DNA of 40,753 nt from Clostridia bacterium. GTDB taxonomy: Bacteria; Bacillota; Clostridia; Oscillospirales; CAG-272. Both the position numbers and the translations under genes were made by a program. Below the pieces are notes generated by a model. That model searched no databases. It was not told the origin of the DNA and worked only from the letters and a program-made list of their open reading frames with translations. This document shows, piece after piece, positions 38,777 to 40,753 of the stretch (its first letter is position 1; every line of letters starts with the position of its first letter). The stretch is taken from assembly GCA_017415485.1 (NCBI GenBank), contig JAFQGP010000033.1:1-40753 (forward strand), in the 5' to 3' direction.

Positions 38777-38805
38777 TTTACTTTTCGTTGTTCTTGTGCT
38801 ATAAT
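38777..38805 (+). promoter_or_regulatory. Extended -10 promoter of the DUF5131 cluster
   Basis: TATAAT (38800-38805) preceded by TGC (the extended -10 TGN), with TTTACT (38777-38782) at 17-bp spacing. Confidence 0.75.
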
Positions 38806-38844
38806 ATAACTAACAGATAAATAAGAATTATGTGAGGTGAGAAC

Positions 38845-39561
38845 ATGGCAATGTGGAATCCGTGGAGAGGTTGCAAAAAATGCAGCGACGGCTGTCTTTA
38901 TTGCTATATCCACAAGGGCGACTCAAAGCGCGGAGTTGATACGAGCATTATTGAAAAGACCAAGGACTTTGCCAAGCCCACAGAACGCCTGAAGAACGGC
39001 AATTATAAAATGAAATCGGGCATTGTTTACACCTGCTTTTCAACCGATTTCCTGATTGAGGAAGCGGATGCGTGGCGTCCCGAATGCTGGCAGATGATAA
39101 AGGAGCGCGGGGATTGCACGTTCCTCTTTCTTACAAAGCGCATCGATAGATTTATGAGCTGCATCCCCGATGATTGGGGTGACGGCTATGAAAACGTGGT
39201 CGTTTGCTGTACGATAGAGAATCAAAAGAATGCAGATTATAAGCTCGGAATTTTTGAAAAGCTCCCGATCAAGCACAAATGCATCACCGCACAGCCGCTG
39301 ATAGAAGCCATCGACATAGAACGCTATCTTAACGGCATCGAGCTCGTGGTAGTCGGCGGCGAATCTGATACGAACGCAAGACCGCTTGACTACGCGTGGG
39401 TGCTTGATGTCCGAGAGCAATGCATCAGAAAAAACGTGTCCTTCGAATTCAGACAATGCGGAACGCACTTTATCAAGGACGGCAAGGAATATAAATTGCA
39501 GACAAAGGACCTCTGCGCGCAGGCAAGAAAGGCTGAAATTGATTTCAAGCGCGATGGTTGA
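38845..39561 (+). CDS. DUF5131 family protein (phage Gp37/Gp68-like, radical-SAM-related)
   Basis: A 238-residue protein. The N-terminus MAMWNPWRGCKKCSDGC, continuing LYCY, shows the family block with C10, C13, C17 and C20. TCFSTDFLIEEADAWRPECW, FLFLTKRIDRF and VVVGGESDTNARPLDYAWV are the other conserved blocks. The Cys pattern recalls radical-SAM relatives but lacks a textbook CxxxCxxC, so a reaction cannot be given. Such proteins occur on phages and on chromosomes. GTGAGGTGAG precedes the ATG at 38845. It begins a small rightward cluster with two further single-domain genes. Confidence 0.88.
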   Translation: MAMWNPWRGCKKCSDGCLYCYIHKGDSKRGVDTSIIEKTKDFAKPTERLKNGNYKMKSGIVYTCFSTDFLIEEADAWRPECWQMIKERGDCTFLFLTKRIDRFMSCIPDDWGDGYENVVVCCTIENQKNADYKLGIFEKLPIKHKCITAQPLIEAIDIERYLNGIELVVVGGESDTNARPLDYAWVLDVREQCIRKNVSFEFRQCGTHFIKDGKEYKLQTKDLCAQARKAEIDFKRDG

Positions 39562-39589
39562 TCAAATTCCAATGTTACGGAGAAATAAT

Positions 39590-39979
39590 ATGAAGCTGAA
39601 GAACATTTTGATTGTAGTTAAAGATATAGAGAAATCGAGACAATTCTATCACGACTTGTTTGGCATAGATTTGGTACTTGACAATGACGGAAATATGATC
39701 TTAACCGAAGGGCTTGTTCTTCAAGATGAGAGAATATGGAAAAACTTTTTAGGAAAAAACATCGTTTCCAAAAGTAATTCATGTGAATTGTATTTTGAAG
39801 AACAAGATATAGAAGCCTTTATTGAAAAGCTGGAAAGAATGTACCCTAATATTGAGTATGTTAATCGACTTATGACACATAGTTGGGGACAACGAGTAAT
39901 CCGCTTCTACGACTTGGATGGTAATTTAATAGAAGTAGGAACACCGATAGAATCAATAGATTCCAATTTGCAGGGATGA
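39590..39979 (+). CDS. VOC-superfamily (glyoxalase/bleomycin resistance-like) protein
   Basis: A 129-residue protein with the paired beta-alpha-beta-beta-beta units of VOC proteins: MKLKNILIVVKDIEKSRQFYHDLFG at the start, and RVIRFYDLDGNLIEVGTP as the second-half metal-strand motif (E in the last strand). GGAGA precedes ATG 39590; a longer frame from 39386 runs inside the DUF5131 gene and is rejected. The gene is visibly AT-richer in codon choice than its neighbours, which suggests recent transfer. The substrate is unknown. Confidence 0.88.
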   Translation: MKLKNILIVVKDIEKSRQFYHDLFGIDLVLDNDGNMILTEGLVLQDERIWKNFLGKNIVSKSNSCELYFEEQDIEAFIEKLERMYPNIEYVNRLMTHSWGQRVIRFYDLDGNLIEVGTPIESIDSNLQG

Positions 39980-39983
39980 AATA

Positions 39984-40544
39984 ATGAAAACATTTTACAC
40001 AAGTGATCGAGTAACATGGCGCGAGTGGCTTGCCGAGCACTTTGAAACGGAAAGTGAAATATGGTTTGTTTTTCCTATGAAGGAATCGGGCGATAAGTCG
40101 CTTTCCTACAACGATGCGGTTGAAGAAGCGCTTTGCTTCGGTTGGATCGACAGCACCATTAAGCACATTGATCCCACGCATCGCGCACAGCGATTCACGC
40201 CGAGAAAGAAAGGTAGTCCATATTCACGCCCAAATATAGAAAGGCTTATTTGGCTTGACGGACAAGGAATGCTTCACCCAAGCATACGGGAGAGTGTGCT
40301 TCCCTTGATTCGCACACCGTATGTCTTTCCGAACGATATACTCGATGCCGTAAAGAAAGATGCCGCCGCGTGGGCAAACTACGAGCAATTTTCCGAGCCT
40401 TACAAGCGTATTCGTATCGCTTACATCGATGCCGCAAGAAAGCGCCCCGACGAGTTCAAAAAACGCCTTGAAAGTTTTATTAAAAAGACTCGTGACGGAA
40501 AAATGATAGTAGGCTATGGTGGTATAGATAAGTATTACAAATGA
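39984..40544 (+). CDS. YdeI/OmpD-associated-type family protein
   Basis: A 186-residue protein. The block LSYNDAVEEALCFGWIDST (about 39-57) is the family signature. RFTPRKKGSPYSRPNIERL follows near residue 70, and a basic helical C-terminus (AYIDAARKRPDEFKKRLESFIKK) is typical of the bacteriocin-protection YdeI/OmpD-associated domain. The molecular function is not established. It starts four bases after the VOC gene, so they are co-transcribed. Confidence 0.87.
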   Translation: MKTFYTSDRVTWREWLAEHFETESEIWFVFPMKESGDKSLSYNDAVEEALCFGWIDSTIKHIDPTHRAQRFTPRKKGSPYSRPNIERLIWLDGQGMLHPSIRESVLPLIRTPYVFPNDILDAVKKDAAAWANYEQFSEPYKRIRIAYIDAARKRPDEFKKRLESFIKKTRDGKMIVGYGGIDKYYK

Positions 40545-40559
40545 AAAATTTCAAGCAGA

Positions 40560-40700
40560 AAGCTATGTTCACACTCGCAAGGCAGGGGTGAAGGGGGCGG
40601 CAGCCCCCTTCATCGCTTACGATGTCATCCTGAGGGCGTGCCCGCAGGCATATACGCCCGAAGGATCTCGTGCCGCCTCCCATTTACAAGAGGCGGCGCG
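40560..40700. repeat. Hairpin-rich stretch at the right edge
   Basis: Contains AGCTATGTTCACACTCGC (a degenerate end motif of repeat A), GGGGGC-GGCA-GCCCCC (about 40593-40609), a GTCATCCTGAGGGCG/CGCCCGAAGGATCTC pair (about 40624-40671), and a GCCGCCTC/GAGGCGGC pair (about 40673-40697). The GTCATCCTGAG...GAAGGATCT pattern is familiar from many bacterial intergenic regions. No gene is visible in 40545-40753. Confidence 0.55.
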
Positions 40701-40753
40701 GTGCCTGTACGATGGAGTTTGATGTGAATAACCGTAAGACTAAAGTCAAACCG

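Overview
The window looks like chromosomal DNA of a gut-type, anaerobic, low-GC-lineage Firmicute (Clostridia, probably Oscillospirales or Christensenellales and probably uncultured). This is inferred from family content: a lysine (L-box) riboswitch in front of dapA, a dapA-dapB-ddh set that makes meso-DAP by the dehydrogenase route, Clostridia-style ECF sigma/anti-sigma pairs with 4-bp overlaps, a DtxR-type regulator, a YitT membrane protein, a TGS-fused uridine kinase and a small Cys-rich one-helix protein. Consensus sigma-A promoters with 17-bp spacers stand in front of many transcription units. No rRNA, tRNA, CRISPR array, prophage or transposase gene was recognised.

Layout. 1-350: a non-coding inverted-repeat element. 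444-4979: a rightward run of a small membrane protein, YitT, an inositol-monophosphatase-like enzyme, an organophosphate-type MFS transporter and an M20 peptidase, closed by a fold-back element that supplies the last stop codon. 5152-6968: promoter, hairpin leader and uridine kinase. 6978-7643: hairpin arrays. 7773-8894: XRE regulator. 9287-13125: two ECF sigma/anti-sigma pairs facing each other across a shared terminator. 13260-13637: DtxR-type regulator. 13718-14098: duplicated palindrome array. 14128-17906: promoter, lysine riboswitch, dapA, dapB, ddh and a YdcF-like gene. 18198-18989: YwaF-like membrane protein. 19247-20089: diacylglycerol-kinase-like protein. 20425-21744 and 21843-22856: a nucleotide pyrophosphatase/phosphodiesterase divergent from a LacI regulator. 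23055-29469 (leftward): a 2-oxoacid dehydrogenase operon, E1a-E1b-E2-[repeat]-E3-histidine phosphatase-SDR. It is divergent from a lipoate-protein ligase that would lipoylate E2. 31230-37468: serine hydrolase, second diacylglycerol-kinase-like gene, small Cys-rich protein, amidohydrolase and a DUF4886 lipoprotein. 37808-38683: PHP phosphoesterase. 38845-40544: a DUF5131-VOC-YdeI cluster.

The most unusual content is non-coding. At least four families of repeats are threaded through the gene 3' ends: (A) a ~350-390 bp element with ~70-bp inverted termini; (B) a ~120-175 bp element, three copies, each starting 0-3 nt after a stop codon; (C) a ~225-240 bp element with 38-40 bp inverted termini around a terminator hairpin that has covaried between copies; (D) a 169-bp fold-back element. 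A fifth system consists of arrays of micro-palindromes of about 13 bp (core CTTCG or CTGCG) joined by a fixed linker. The linker comes in four versions (GTTAA, GCTAAA, ATGATAAT, ATATCG). Three of the four share the same closing module, AAGGTGAA or AAGGTAG plus a last palindrome. Most of these arrays start within 20 nt of a stop codon and run in the sense direction of that gene. At convergent gene pairs two arrays face each other around an intrinsic terminator. I do not recognise this system as a described family; whether it is new needs a genome-scale search.
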